Shown here piece by piece: positions 29,569 to 38,760 of a stretch of 64,000 bases of DNA. The stretch spans positions 124,001-188,000 of the forward strand of contig NZ_JACHJL010000001.1 of assembly GCF_014203645.1 (NCBI RefSeq). Direction: 5' to 3'. Source of the stretch: Streptomyces zagrosensis. GTDB lineage: Bacteria > Actinomycetota > Actinomycetes > Streptomycetales > Streptomycetaceae. Both the position numbers and the translations under genes were made by a program. A model generated the notes under the pieces. It saw only the letters and a program-made list of their open reading frames with translations, was not told where the DNA came from and ran no database searches. Position 1 is the first letter of the stretch, and each line of letters opens with the position of its first letter.

Positions 29569-29642
29569 GGGGCGGTAGCTCAGCCGGTTAGAGCAGCGGA
29601 CTCATAATCCGTCGGTCGTGGGTTCGAGTCCCACCCGCCCCA
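29569..29642 (+). tRNA. tRNA with CAT anticodon (Met, or Ile if the C is lysidine-modified)
   Basis: Acceptor GGGGCGG pairs with CCGCCCC, the anticodon loop is CTCATAA, and the T-arm is GTGGGTTCGAGTCCCAC. CCA follows directly at 29643-29645. Sequence alone does not decide between elongator Met and Ile2. The broken integrase gene ends 127 bp downstream, which marks this tRNA's 3' end as the likely attachment site of an integrated element. Confidence 0.93.
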
Positions 29643-29768
29643 CCACCTCAAGTGGCAGAGGAATCGTTCTGACCAGGGTCTTAGCAGGTCAGGGGCGGGT
29701 ATGACGGGGTCTCGGCGGCCCTTCGCGATCACTGTTTCATGATCGTGAGGACAAATTGAGGACGCAGG
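29643..29768. other. Probable attL-side junction between tRNA and integrase
   Basis: A 126-bp gap between tRNA 3' end and integrase. It holds the palindromic stretch CGATCACTGTTTCATGATCG near 29727-29747. Tyrosine integrases normally use a core inside the tRNA 3' half; the matching second copy (attR) was not found in the window. Confidence 0.45.
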
Positions 29769-31255
29769 TCAAGCGGCGGGACGTAGTTCCTCGTTCGAGC
29801 CACCGTCGTCGCCCTCGGGTGCCTCGTCGGGGCCCTCTTCGTTCTCACCCTCGGGCTTGTTGCCTTCCTCGTTCGGAGGCTTCTCCTTCTGGGAGGACCG
29901 GGGCACGACTGCGCTCGTCGACTCCGCCTCAGCGGTCATGAGCTGAGGCAGGACGCTCGTGTAGGTGTCCGAGGTGATCTGGCGGGAGCTGTGTCCCAGC
30001 CGCTCCTGGACGACCTTGATGTCCGCCCCGCCGAGGAGCGCCAGCGTCGCCGACAGGTGCCGGGTGTCGTGCAGCCGGACCGGGGGGAGCCCGGACAGTT
30101 GCACGAGCCGGTTGAACCGTCGGCTGATCCAGTCGGGGTGCAGTGGTTCGCCGTTTTCATGGGTCCAGACCCGGTTGCTCTCAACCCATGCTTCCTCTCC
30201 GGACCACTGCTCACGCTCTTTGCTGCGAGTGATCCGCCAGTTCTGCAATGGCCGCGAGTCAGGGCATCGAGAGTGACGGTACGGACGCTGTCCTGCTTCG
30301 GAGCTTCGTCGTACTGCCGGTACGCGATCTCAACCGTTTGTGCGGAGATCCGGAACCATGGTCCGGACAGGCTTATCTCCGGCCAGGGCAGAGCTGCCAT
30401 CTCACCGCGCCGGGGACCACGGAAGATGAACCCGTGCCACATGCCGTACAGCCGGTCATCGCATATGGAGTCGAGGAACTGGCCGGTCTGCTCCGGTGTC
30501 CACACCATGACGGGGCTGGGCTTTTGGCCTGTCCGCTTCCACTCTTCGACTCGCTCCGGCGTCCAGACCAGTGCCTTGGGCCGCTTCACCGCCGGCAGCT
30601 CGACCATCGCCGCCCAGTTGGTCGCGTACTCGCCGCGCTTGATGCCGCTGCCTAGGAACGAGCTGAGGGTGGCGTTGATGCGGTGCATCGTCGCGGCGCT
30701 GGTGATCTTTCGCTTGCCCTTGCGGCCCTCGCGCAGCGCGGCGTTGGCGCACAGGCAGGCCCGGCGCGTGCGCCGCCGCTCCTCCTTCTTGCCCGCGGAC
30801 CGGACCCACGCGGTATGGGCGACAGGGCGCGCCTCCTGCAACTCGACCATCTTGGCGTAGTGAAGCAGCCGCTCGGAGTTCTCGCGCTCGATCGCGTCGT
30901 ACAGAGCCTCGACGTGGCGCAGCTTGAGGTCGCGACGCTTGATGTGCCCGAGGTGCGGTTCGAGGTAGAGCGCGATGTGCTCCTCGTGCCCGTGCCGGGT
31001 GGTGCGAGCCAGGCCCCTCTTCCTCTTGAGCCAGGTGTGCAGGTCCTCGCCCACGGTGGCGTCTCTGAGGACGTCAGCGCCTCCGACAGCGTCGCGGTAG
31101 ATCTCCTCGGCCTTCGCCTTCGCGTCGTTCTTGGTGGCGAATCCCCCTCGTCGTACGTGCCGACGCTTGCCGCCCTCCCCGGCTTCGAGTTCGAAGTAGA
31201 AGTACCAGGTGCCGTGCCCCTTCTGCGGCGTCACCGGGGCGGTTCCCGCACCCAC
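29769..31255 (-). pseudogene. Tyrosine-recombinase integrase broken by a frameshift
   Basis: Two overlapping frames together make a complete phage-type integrase of about 495 residues. The N-terminal part (31255 to about 30260) has an AP2-like arm-binding domain (GTWYFYFELEAGEGGKRRHV), a core-binding SAM-like domain, and the first catalytic Arg in FRGPRRGEMAALPW. The C-terminal part (30248 to 29769) has RLHDTRHLSATLALLGGADI (His-x-x-Arg), LGHSS and the nucleophile Tyr in SDTYTSV. At about 30250-30258 the frame changes, equivalent to one missing base between DALTRG and PLQNWR. The tail is Glu/Pro-rich. The start near 31255 is approximate. Position beside a tRNA fits an integrated mobile element now immobile, unless the shift is a sequencing error. 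Confidence 0.85.
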
Positions 31256-31276
31256 AACGATGAAAGGCCAAGCTGG

Positions 31277-31714
31277 ATGAAGTTGGCGCACGCCTTGCTG
31301 ATCGTCGCCGCCGTCGGCACCGCGCAACTCGTGCTCTCCGGGGGGCAGCACCGGCACCGGCAGAAGCTCGCTCTGGACGCCGCGTCCATGCACGCGAAGT
31401 GGATCTCCGACGTGGCCGCCGACACCGACCATCAGGCCGTGTGGGCCATCCCCGGAGAGGCCACCGGTGAGGAGTACGCGCAGTGCAACCGCCTGGTCGC
31501 CTTCCTCGCGGTGAAGTACCGCGTCGGCCTGCTCGATCGTCAGTCCTTGCGGACGAACGTTCGCCGGCTGATGGACCGCGGCATCGCGCGCTCATACTGG
31601 TCGCGATTCGGCTCCTTCCGCGAGGAAGAGGCCGCAGACCGTATCGACCGAGCCTTCAACGCGGTCATGGCTGACGAGTTCGAGCTGAACGCCACGGACA
31701 AGGCAGCGGCCTGA
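31277..31714 (+). CDS. DUF6082-like small membrane-anchored protein
   Basis: A 145-residue protein. The N-terminal 18 residues are hydrophobic (MKLAHALLIVAAVGTAQLVL), followed by HRQKLALDAASMHAKWISDV, NRLVAFLAVKYRVGLLDRQS and RSYWSRFGSFREEEAADRI. This layout matches a Streptomyces family known as DUF6082, often found near RiPP or regulatory genes. Its function is not known. It is the first gene inside the element, 242 bp before the lanthipeptide precursor and on the same strand. Confidence 0.6.
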   Translation: MKLAHALLIVAAVGTAQLVLSGGQHRHRQKLALDAASMHAKWISDVAADTDHQAVWAIPGEATGEEYAQCNRLVAFLAVKYRVGLLDRQSLRTNVRRLMDRGIARSYWSRFGSFREEEAADRIDRAFNAVMADEFELNATDKAAA

Positions 31715-31956
31715 CCCCTCCAGCCGACTGCCGCCCACAGACTCCGCCCCGGCGGGCCGGTTGCCCTGAGCCCGGCTCGTCGAGGCGGTAGCACTCCCGC
31801 TCCGGAAAGCGGAGTTGATGCGTCCGCGCGATCAGCGCCGAGGCCGGGTCGGGTGGCCGGGAAGCACTCCTGCTGCGTTGCGGTCTCCATACGCTCCGCA
31901 CGTAGGGCCCGGCAGTACCACCATCCGCAATTCGATTCGAAAAAACGGGAGTTCGT

Positions 31957-32130
31957 ATGAGTCCCCAGATCGCACACACCACGCAGGTGACCCCCCAGGA
32001 TTCGGGTACGACGGACGGCTTCGACCTGGACGTCTCCCTGGTGGAGGTCTCCGACACCGCCGGCCTGATCAGCCTGACGAACGACGGCTGCGGCGAGACC
32101 TGCGGCGCCTGCACCACCAACGTCGCCTGA
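31957..32130 (+). CDS. FxLD-family class I lanthipeptide precursor peptide (LanA)
   Basis: A 57-residue peptide. The leader holds the FDLDV motif (residues 22-26), equivalent to the FNLD box that binds LanB/LanC in nisin-like systems. The C-terminal core ISLTNDGCGETCGACTTNVA contains Cys45, Cys49 and Cys52 with Ser39, Thr41, Thr48, Thr53 and Thr54, so up to three thioether rings are possible. The ATG at 31957 follows GGGAG. The peptide is directly upstream of lanB and separated from it by a strong hairpin. From family knowledge this is the FxLD lanthipeptide group of Streptomyces. The leader cleavage site is not obvious. Confidence 0.9.
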   Translation: MSPQIAHTTQVTPQDSGTTDGFDLDVSLVEVSDTAGLISLTNDGCGETCGACTTNVA

Positions 32131-32155
32131 TCTGAGGCGCACGTCATCTCAGGCC

Positions 32156-32187
32156 GGTGCCTTCGCGACTCACCGCGCGAAGGCACC
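32156..32187 (+). terminator. Strong hairpin between lanA and lanB
   Basis: GGTGCCTTCGCG and CGCGAAGGCACC make a perfect 12-bp stem with an eight-base loop; there is no T-run. In lanthipeptide operons such hairpins limit read-through so that precursor is made in excess over enzymes. Confidence 0.75.
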
Positions 32188-32216
32188 TGCCGCCCGCCAG
32201 GACCACGGAGGTTGTG

Positions 32217-35200
32217 ATGGCTTCGAGCACTGCGTTTCGCGCCGGGAGGGCCGTTCTCCTCCGCGCGGTCGCCCACCCGGAACTTCCCATTTCGGTGTGC
32301 CCGGACCTTGATGACCCCTCTCCTCGCAGCACGGCTGCCCGGCTCAAATGGCTGCGCGAGGTGTGGTCCGAGGCGGACATCGCTGAGGCTCTGGAGCACG
32401 CCAGCCCTGCTCTTGCTTCGCAGGTGCGCGCACTGTGCTCGTCCAGCGATCCGGCAGCGCGTGACGTGCGGCGCGCCGTGGCCTCAGTGGCGCGCTATGT
32501 GCTGCGCGCCGAACACCGGGCGACACCGTTCGGCCTGTTCGCCGGCGTGGCCCCGGCCACCGTCGGGCACAGGGCGCAGGCAGCGTGGGGCACGGACCAC
32601 ACGGTTGTCGGCCGGGCGAGTGCGGAGTGGCTGACCGCCGTGGTCGAACGGCTGGAGTCCTGCTGTGAACTGATGGAACGGCTTATGGTCGCCGTCAACA
32701 ACACCACGGCGGAACGCGGTGACCGGCTCATCGTGCCGTACAAGTCCGACCCCCAGGGCGCCCGTCGGCGCGCGGTCGAGGCATCGGTGGCTCTGACCGG
32801 TCCGGTGCGGGCAGTCCTGGACGCAGCACGCGAGCCGATCCCTGCGGGCATCCTCGCGGACAAGCTCGCTGCCGAGTTCCCCGCAGCAGGGGCGGAGAAG
32901 GTTCAACGACTGGTACGAGAACTGGTTGAGCACCAGGTGCTGATCACGAACCTGCACGCACCGAGTACGGAGACCGACGCTCTGCGCTACCTGGTGACCC
33001 GGCTCGACGAGGTGGGTGCCGACAGTGTGGCACCGGTTGCTGAGACGGTCCGCGAACTGCGCGCCGTGCAGAACGAACTCAGCGGATGCGGTTCCCGAAG
33101 GGGCCGGGCCCGGGCCAGTGCCCGGATGCGGGCGTTGGTCCCGGACTTGAAGCGGCACCCCTTGGCGCTGGATCTGCGGCTGGACGCTCAGGTCGAGTTG
33201 CCCGAAGCCGTGGCGCAGGAGATCGAGCGTGCCGCCAGCGTCCTGACCCGGATCAGCGCCCACCCGTACGGAACAACGGCCTGGAAGGCGTACCAGCGGC
33301 GGTTCTACGAGCGGTACGGCATCGGCACGATGGTGCCGCTCCGCGAGGTCGTCGCCGACAGTGGTACCGGCTTTCCCGACGGGTACCCGGGCACCCAGAC
33401 CGCCGAAGACCGCTCCCGCCTCTCCGAGCGGGACGACACCTTGGTTCGGCTGGCGCAGGCCGCCGCTCTCGACGGCCGCAACGAGGTGGTGCTCACCGAT
33501 GATCTGATCGCCGCGATGGACCTGGGGCCGGAGCGCCCCAGGGTGCCGCCGCACCTAGAGGTCGGCGTTCACGTGCACGCGGCCAGCATCGAGGAGCTGC
33601 ACCGCGGGCACTTTCGCTTGGAGATCACAAGCGTGTCCCGTGGTGTTGGGGTCACCACCGGCCGCTTCCTCAGCGTGCTGGCTCCCGAGGACCGCGATGT
33701 GCTGTCGGCGGAGCTGGCCGATCTGCCGACCGCTGACGGCGGCACCATCGCCGCGCAGTTGTCGTTCCCTCCTCTGCTGTCCACCAGCGCCCACGTCACG
33801 CGAACTCCGCAGGTGCTGCCCACAGTGATCAGCGTCCAGGAGCACCGCGCTACCAGCAGCGACGTCCTGACGCCCGGCGACCTGGCGGTGGCGTGCGACG
33901 GGCGCCGTATGTATCTGGCGGCACCCGAACTCGGTCAGCGCGTCGAGGCCGTGGGGATGCACGCGCTGAACCTCACCACGCACACCCCGCCACTGGTCCG
34001 GTTCCTCACGGAGCTGTCCCGCGCCCAGTGCGCGCAGGTCACCCTGTTCAACTGGGGCGCCGCGAGCGCAATGCCGTTCCTGCCCCGGCTCCGTTACGGG
34101 CGCACGGTGCTCGCCCCCGCACGGTGGCGGCTGGGGGCGGCCGAGCTACCCGGCCGCGACCGGCCCCAGGACCAGTGGGACACCGTCTTGAAGGAATGGC
34201 GGACGCGGCGTCGGATGCCGCAGCGAGTGCTGATGGCCGAGGAGGACCGACGCCTTCACCTCGACCTCGACCAGGCCGGACACCGCACCCTGCTGCGCCA
34301 GCACCTGAACCACGCCCCCCTGGCGGTGTTCGTGGAAGCCGAGGCGACCGACGCGTACGGCTGGTCCGACGGCCGTGCGCATGAGGTCGTCATGCCGCTC
34401 AAGGCGACACGACCGCCGGCGTGGCCCGCGCTGCCGACCCCCACACCAGCCCGCGCTTTCTCGCCGGAGCAGATCCAAACGCCCGGAGTCTCGTCCCTGC
34501 TGCTGGCCACCCTGTACGGCGACTTACGCCGTCAAGATGCCCTGCTCGCCCAGCACCTCCCGGTCCTGCTGGATCGGCTCGGCGGCCCGCCGTGGTGGTG
34601 CATCCGTTTCCGCGACCCGGATCAGCACGTGCGGCTGCGGATCGCTTTGCCTGATTCCGACGCCTTCGCCGCTGCGGCCCGTACGGTCGGCACCTGGGCC
34701 GATGAGCTGCGCACCATCGGATTGTTGTCGGACATGCGCTTCCCCACCTCCTACCGTGAAATGGGGCGCTGGGGTTCAGGGAATGCCTGGAACGCGGCCG
34801 AGGAGGTGTTCCGCGCGGACTCGCGTGTCGTCGTCGCCCAGCTCTCCCAGCCGCACCGTCCGCCTCGACGTGCACTGGTGGCCGCGCACACCATTGCCAT
34901 CGCCTCCGCGTTCCTCGGTGGCACGGAGAAGGCAATGCCATGGCTGATCGACCACATCCCGCCCGCCGCACCCGCGACGGTGCCGCGCCCGGAATTCACC
35001 GAGACCGTACGGCTGGCCGATCCGTCCGGCAACTGGTCGGCGCTGCGCGGCGCGCCCGGCGGGCACACCATCGTAGAGGCGTGGGCCGAACGGGACATGG
35101 CACTCAGCGCCTACCGGTCGCACCTCCCCGGCCCGGATACCAAGGGCATCGGCCTGGACGACGTCCTCTCTTCGCTCCTGCATGTGCACTTCGTACGGCA

Positions 35201-35288
35201 CGTGGCGGTCGACTTCGCCGAGGAAGAGATCTGCCTCTATCTCACCCGCGCCGCCGCCCTGGCCTGGATGGCCCGGAGGGAACGATGA
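32217..35288 (+). CDS. Full-length class I lanthipeptide dehydratase LanB
   Basis: 1023 residues, the normal length for a LanB. The N-terminal glutamylation domain (about 1-700) begins FRAGRAVLLRAVAHPELPIS and has YVLRAEHRATPFGLFAGVAP, the typical Lant_dehydr_N motif. The C-terminal glutamate-elimination (SpaB_C) domain (about 760-1020) has LLLATLYGDLRRQDALLAQH, WWCIRFRDPDQHVRLRIAL with conserved Arg residues, and HVHFVRHVAVDFAEEEI at the end. It uses glutamyl-tRNA to dehydrate Ser/Thr of the precursor. The ATG at 32217 has GGAGG six bases before. Its stop overlaps the lanC start (ATGA). Confidence 0.95.
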   Translation: MASSTAFRAGRAVLLRAVAHPELPISVCPDLDDPSPRSTAARLKWLREVWSEADIAEALEHASPALASQVRALCSSSDPAARDVRRAVASVARYVLRAEHRATPFGLFAGVAPATVGHRAQAAWGTDHTVVGRASAEWLTAVVERLESCCELMERLMVAVNNTTAERGDRLIVPYKSDPQGARRRAVEASVALTGPVRAVLDAAREPIPAGILADKLAAEFPAAGAEKVQRLVRELVEHQVLITNLHAPSTETDALRYLVTRLDEVGADSVAPVAETVRELRAVQNELSGCGSRRGRARASARMRALVPDLKRHPLALDLRLDAQVELPEAVAQEIERAASVLTRISAHPYGTTAWKAYQRRFYERYGIGTMVPLREVVADSGTGFPDGYPGTQTAEDRSRLSERDDTLVRLAQAAALDGRNEVVLTDDLIAAMDLGPERPRVPPHLEVGVHVHAASIEELHRGHFRLEITSVSRGVGVTTGRFLSVLAPEDRDVLSAELADLPTADGGTIAAQLSFPPLLSTSAHVTRTPQVLPTVISVQEHRATSSDVLTPGDLAVACDGRRMYLAAPELGQRVEAVGMHALNLTTHTPPLVRFLTELSRAQCAQVTLFNWGAASAMPFLPRLRYGRTVLAPARWRLGAAELPGRDRPQDQWDTVLKEWRTRRRMPQRVLMAEEDRRLHLDLDQAGHRTLLRQHLNHAPLAVFVEAEATDAYGWSDGRAHEVVMPLKATRPPAWPALPTPTPARAFSPEQIQTPGVSSLLLATLYGDLRRQDALLAQHLPVLLDRLGGPPWWCIRFRDPDQHVRLRIALPDSDAFAAAARTVGTWADELRTIGLLSDMRFPTSYREMGRWGSGNAWNAAEEVFRADSRVVVAQLSQPHRPPRRALVAAHTIAIASAFLGGTEKAMPWLIDHIPPAAPATVPRPEFTETVRLADPSGNWSALRGAPGGHTIVEAWAERDMALSAYRSHLPGPDTKGIGLDDVLSSLLHVHFVRHVAVDFAEEEICLYLTRAAALAWMARRER

Positions 35289-36556
35289 CCCACCCCGTCG
35301 CGCTCAAGACCGCGGACGCCGTCGCCGACCTCCTGGCCGACCCCGCGACCGCACCTCTGGGGCCGGACGCGCCGCTTCACCGCCAGCACCTCGCGTACGG
35401 GCCGACCGGTATTGCCCTGCTGCACATCGAACGGGCCGCCGCCGGCCTGGGACCTTGGCAGCGCGCCCACGACTGGCTTGCCGCGGCCACCCGGCAGCCG
35501 ATCACCAGCGGCCCCGACAGCCACCCCTTCTACGGTGCGCCCGCCCTCGCGCACGTCATGGCCTGTGCCGCTGACCAGCTTCCCGGCGCCTATCGGCGCG
35601 CCCTGACCACCCTGGACCAGCAGGTAGGGGCCGACATCCGCCGCCGCTTGGAGGCCGCGCACCGGCGCATCGACACGGGACGCCTCCCGGAGTACGCGGA
35701 GTTCGACACGATCCGGGGTCTGGCGGGCTACGGTGCCTACGCTCTGCGCCGAGACCCCAACGGCATCGACGTACGTGCTGTTCTCGACTACTGCGTACGC
35801 CTCACCGAATCGACGAACCACGACGGCGACGCCCTGCCGGGGTGGTGGACCCTCAGCGGACCCACCGGCCGACGAGACGACCGCTATCCGGGCGGTCACG
35901 CCAACAACGGTATGGCGCACGGCATCGGCGGTGTGCTCGCCCTGCTGGCCCTCGCCGCCCGACGGGGCGTCACCGTCGGTGGCCACCGAGACGCCGTCCG
36001 CACCATCCTGGCCTGGTTGGGCCGGTGGCAAGAGAGGACGGGCCAAGGCGAAGCGTGGCCGTACTGGGTCAGGAGAGACGAGCTGCGCACCGGACGTCTC
36101 GACCCGTCCCCGCCGCGGCGACCGTCGTGGTGCTACGGAACCGCCGGTCTGGCCCGTGCCCGGCAACTTGCCGCACTCGCCCTCGGCGACACCGGCCGCC
36201 AGGTCGAAGCGGAGAACGCGGTTGTGTCCGCCCTCACCGATCGTGCGCAGCTCAAGGCGACCACGGACAACGGCCTGTGCCACGGCTCCGCCGGCCTCGC
36301 CCACATCGCGGCCCGGATCGCCGACGACGCGCACCCCTCCACGGTCGGGTAGCTCCGCGCGGCGATACCCCCGCTTTTGGCTACCGCCTGCCCGCCCGGA
36401 ACCGTCCCGGAGGAGACAGCAGGGGCGGTCATCAAGGACGAGGAAGCAGGGCCCGGATTCCTGAACGGCGCCGCCGGAATGGCGCTGGCGCTGCTGGCCC
36501 CTGCCACCACCGCCCCGCCCCAATCCGGCTGGGACACCTGCCTCCTCATCGCCTGA
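35285..36556 (+). pseudogene. Lanthipeptide cyclase LanC interrupted by an in-frame TAG
   Basis: The frame from ATG 35285 runs 355 residues to TAG 36350-36352, then continues without shift to TGA at 36554-36556, for a total of 423 codons, a usual LanC length. Zinc ligands are present before the stop: Cys in SWCYGTAGLAR and the Cys-His pair in LCHGSAGLAHIAARI. After it comes the typical last motif GFLNGAAGMALALLAP. A single CAG to TAG change would explain the stop. N-terminal landmarks include YGPTGIALLHIERA and AHGIGGVLALLALAARRGVT. LanC adds Cys thiols to dehydrated residues. The protein lacking the last 67 residues may be inactive. It overlaps lanB by four bases. Confidence 0.85.
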
Positions 36557-36579
36557 CCCACCGACCGAAGGACCTCACT

Positions 36580-38661
36580 ATGGCCCCGGACCGCTGGCAC
36601 CAGCACAACATCACCTTCGCCGACCGCGACACCGGCAAGCGCGCCATCGCCGAACACCTCGGCCCGGCCCTGCTCGCGGCCGAGGAGGCCGGGGAGCTCG
36701 ACGGCTGGTGGTTCATGAACAAGCAGCCCTGGCCGCTCCGGTATCGCGCCACCCGGCCGTCGCCGACGGCCCAGTCAGTCCTGAGTGAACTCGTAGAGAG
36801 CGGGCTGGTGAAGACCTGGCTGCCCGGTATCTACGAGCCGGAGACGGCTGCCTTCGGCGGTCCATGTGCCATGAACGCCGCCCACGAACTGTTCCACGAG
36901 GACAGCCGCCACCTGCTCATCTATCAGCCAGGTCCTGGGCACGTGGGCCGCCTGGAGACAGCCGTCCTCCTGATCAGCGCCATGATGCGCGCCGCCAGCT
37001 TGGACTGGTTCGAGCAAGGCGACGTCTGGGCGAAGGCAGCCGCACTCCGATCGGTGCCGGGAACACTGCCACCTGATCGCGCAATTGCCCTGGGCGCGGC
37101 GGTCAAGAAGCTGATGACCGTTGACACGCGCAGCCTGTCCCGCCCGGCCGGCCCAATGGCCGGACACGACGAGTGGGTAGCTGCCTTCGAACGGGCGGGT
37201 GCCACGCTGGCCGACCTTGCCGCCAACGGTGGGATCAGGCGCGGCCTACGAACCGTCATCACCCACCACCTGATCTTCCACGCCAACCGCGCCGGTCTTC
37301 TTCCCGATGACCAGAGCGCCCTGTTCAACATCGCACGAGAGGCAGTCATGGGATCGAGTGACAACACCGCGTCGTCCGCCGAGGGGACGCCCGAAACCAC
37401 TAGCGTCAAGGTGGTGAATACCGACACGCTCGCCAACTCCGAGGCCGACGCGGCCCAGCTCCGCAACGCCCTGGTCGACAAGATCCGCGAATCCGGCTAC
37501 GCCCGCACCCCTGCGGTCGAGACCGCGCTGCGCACCGTGCCCCGCCACCTGTTCGTGCCCGACGCGACGCTTGAAGACGCATACGCCAACACGGTGGTCG
37601 ACGTCAAATTCGACACCGACGGCACGTCGATCTCCTGCGCCTCCCAGCCGCAAATCGTCGCGATCATGCTGGACCAGTTGGAGGTCCAGCCCGGCGAACG
37701 CGTCCTCGAACTCGGCGCCGGCACCGGCTACAACGCCGCGCTGCTCGCTCATCTCGTCGGTGAGACCGGCCACGTCACCACCATCGATGTGGACGACGAC
37801 CTCGTGGAAGGAGCGCGTGCGCACCTTGCCGCAGCCGGGTTCACCAACGTCGAGGCGCTGACCCGCGACGGAGCCATCGGTCACGCCGAGGGCGCACCGT
37901 ACGACCGGATCATCGCTACCGTCGGCGCACACGGCGTCCCTCACGCCTGGATCGACCAACTCGCGCCCGGTGGAAGGCTCGTGGTTCCCCAACGCCTCAA
38001 GGGCAGCGTGTCCCGATCCATCGCCTACGAGCAGCGCGACGGCCGCTGGACCAGCGTCAGCAGCAAGATGAACACCTTCATGCCGCTGCGCAGGGGCATC
38101 GCCGACGACGCCCGACCCGTCATCCCGCTCAGCGCCGACGGCACCGTACGGCTCCAGACCTCCGCCGGACAGCCCATCGACGCTGGGGCCTTGGCCGCAG
38201 TGCTGGAGCAGCCGCGCACCGAGGAGTGGACCGGGATGATGGTCCGCGTCATGGAGTCCCCGGAGTGGATGGAGCTGTTCGTCACCTGCTCGCTGCCCAG
38301 CGGCCTGATGCGGATGCTGTTCCCGAAGGAAGCCAAGGGGGCGCTGCTCACCGAAGACCCCTACCCGTCCTCAACTGCCGTGGTCGACAAGGGCGCCGTT
38401 ACCTACCTCGCCCGCCGACTGTCGGAGAAGAAGACTCCAGAGGGCGGCAAGCTGTGGGAGTTCGGCGTCATCGGCCACGGCCCCGGCAGTGACGAGCTGG
38501 CCGCGCGGGTCGCAGACTCCATCCGTACCTGGGACCGCGAGTACCGCGACCGCGAAGCAACGTTCGAGATCCAGTCCCTCGACGCCCCGGCCATCGAGCA
38601 GGCCCCCGGCCTGTTCGCTCTCGACACCCCGCTGAACCGCATCGTCGTCGACTGGCGGTGA
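36580..38661 (+). CDS. FxLD-system fusion: SpaB_C-like domain plus isoaspartyl-type methyltransferase
   Basis: 693 residues with two modules. Residues 1-255 resemble the thiopeptide-type bacteriocin biosynthesis / LanB C-terminal domain (RWHQHNITFADRDTGKRAIA, WWFMNKQPWPLRYR, RHLLIYQPGPGHVGRLETAV). A Ser/Thr-rich linker to about 285 joins a SAM-dependent methyltransferase of the protein-L-isoaspartate type, with TVPRHLFVPDATLEDAYANT, SISCASQPQIVAIMLDQLEV and the SAM loop ERVLELGAGTGYNAALLAHL (about 370-390). An extra C-terminal domain reaches 693. Such enzymes methylate an Asp side chain in related lanthipeptides and lead to succinimide or isoaspartate. ATG 36580 has GAAGGA upstream. An internal ATG near 37348 could make a separate methyltransferase. 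Confidence 0.88.
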   Translation: MAPDRWHQHNITFADRDTGKRAIAEHLGPALLAAEEAGELDGWWFMNKQPWPLRYRATRPSPTAQSVLSELVESGLVKTWLPGIYEPETAAFGGPCAMNAAHELFHEDSRHLLIYQPGPGHVGRLETAVLLISAMMRAASLDWFEQGDVWAKAAALRSVPGTLPPDRAIALGAAVKKLMTVDTRSLSRPAGPMAGHDEWVAAFERAGATLADLAANGGIRRGLRTVITHHLIFHANRAGLLPDDQSALFNIAREAVMGSSDNTASSAEGTPETTSVKVVNTDTLANSEADAAQLRNALVDKIRESGYARTPAVETALRTVPRHLFVPDATLEDAYANTVVDVKFDTDGTSISCASQPQIVAIMLDQLEVQPGERVLELGAGTGYNAALLAHLVGETGHVTTIDVDDDLVEGARAHLAAAGFTNVEALTRDGAIGHAEGAPYDRIIATVGAHGVPHAWIDQLAPGGRLVVPQRLKGSVSRSIAYEQRDGRWTSVSSKMNTFMPLRRGIADDARPVIPLSADGTVRLQTSAGQPIDAGALAAVLEQPRTEEWTGMMVRVMESPEWMELFVTCSLPSGLMRMLFPKEAKGALLTEDPYPSSTAVVDKGAVTYLARRLSEKKTPEGGKLWEFGVIGHGPGSDELAARVADSIRTWDREYRDREATFEIQSLDAPAIEQAPGLFALDTPLNRIVVDWR

Positions 38662-38683
38662 TACCCGCCCGGCAGTGAAGGAA

Positions 38684-38715
38684 GTGGTGCCCGTCGCGTA
38701 TCCGACGGGCACCAC
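38684..38715 (+). terminator. Hairpin ending the lanthipeptide operon
   Basis: GTGGTGCCCGTCG and CGACGGGCACCAC form a perfect 13-bp stem with loop CGTATC. There is no T-run, as is common in Streptomyces terminators. It starts 22 bp after the methyltransferase stop. Confidence 0.75.
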
Positions 38716-38760
38716 CGGTTCGCCCCAGCTCATCCCGTCACGTTGCTCCAGGGGGCACAC

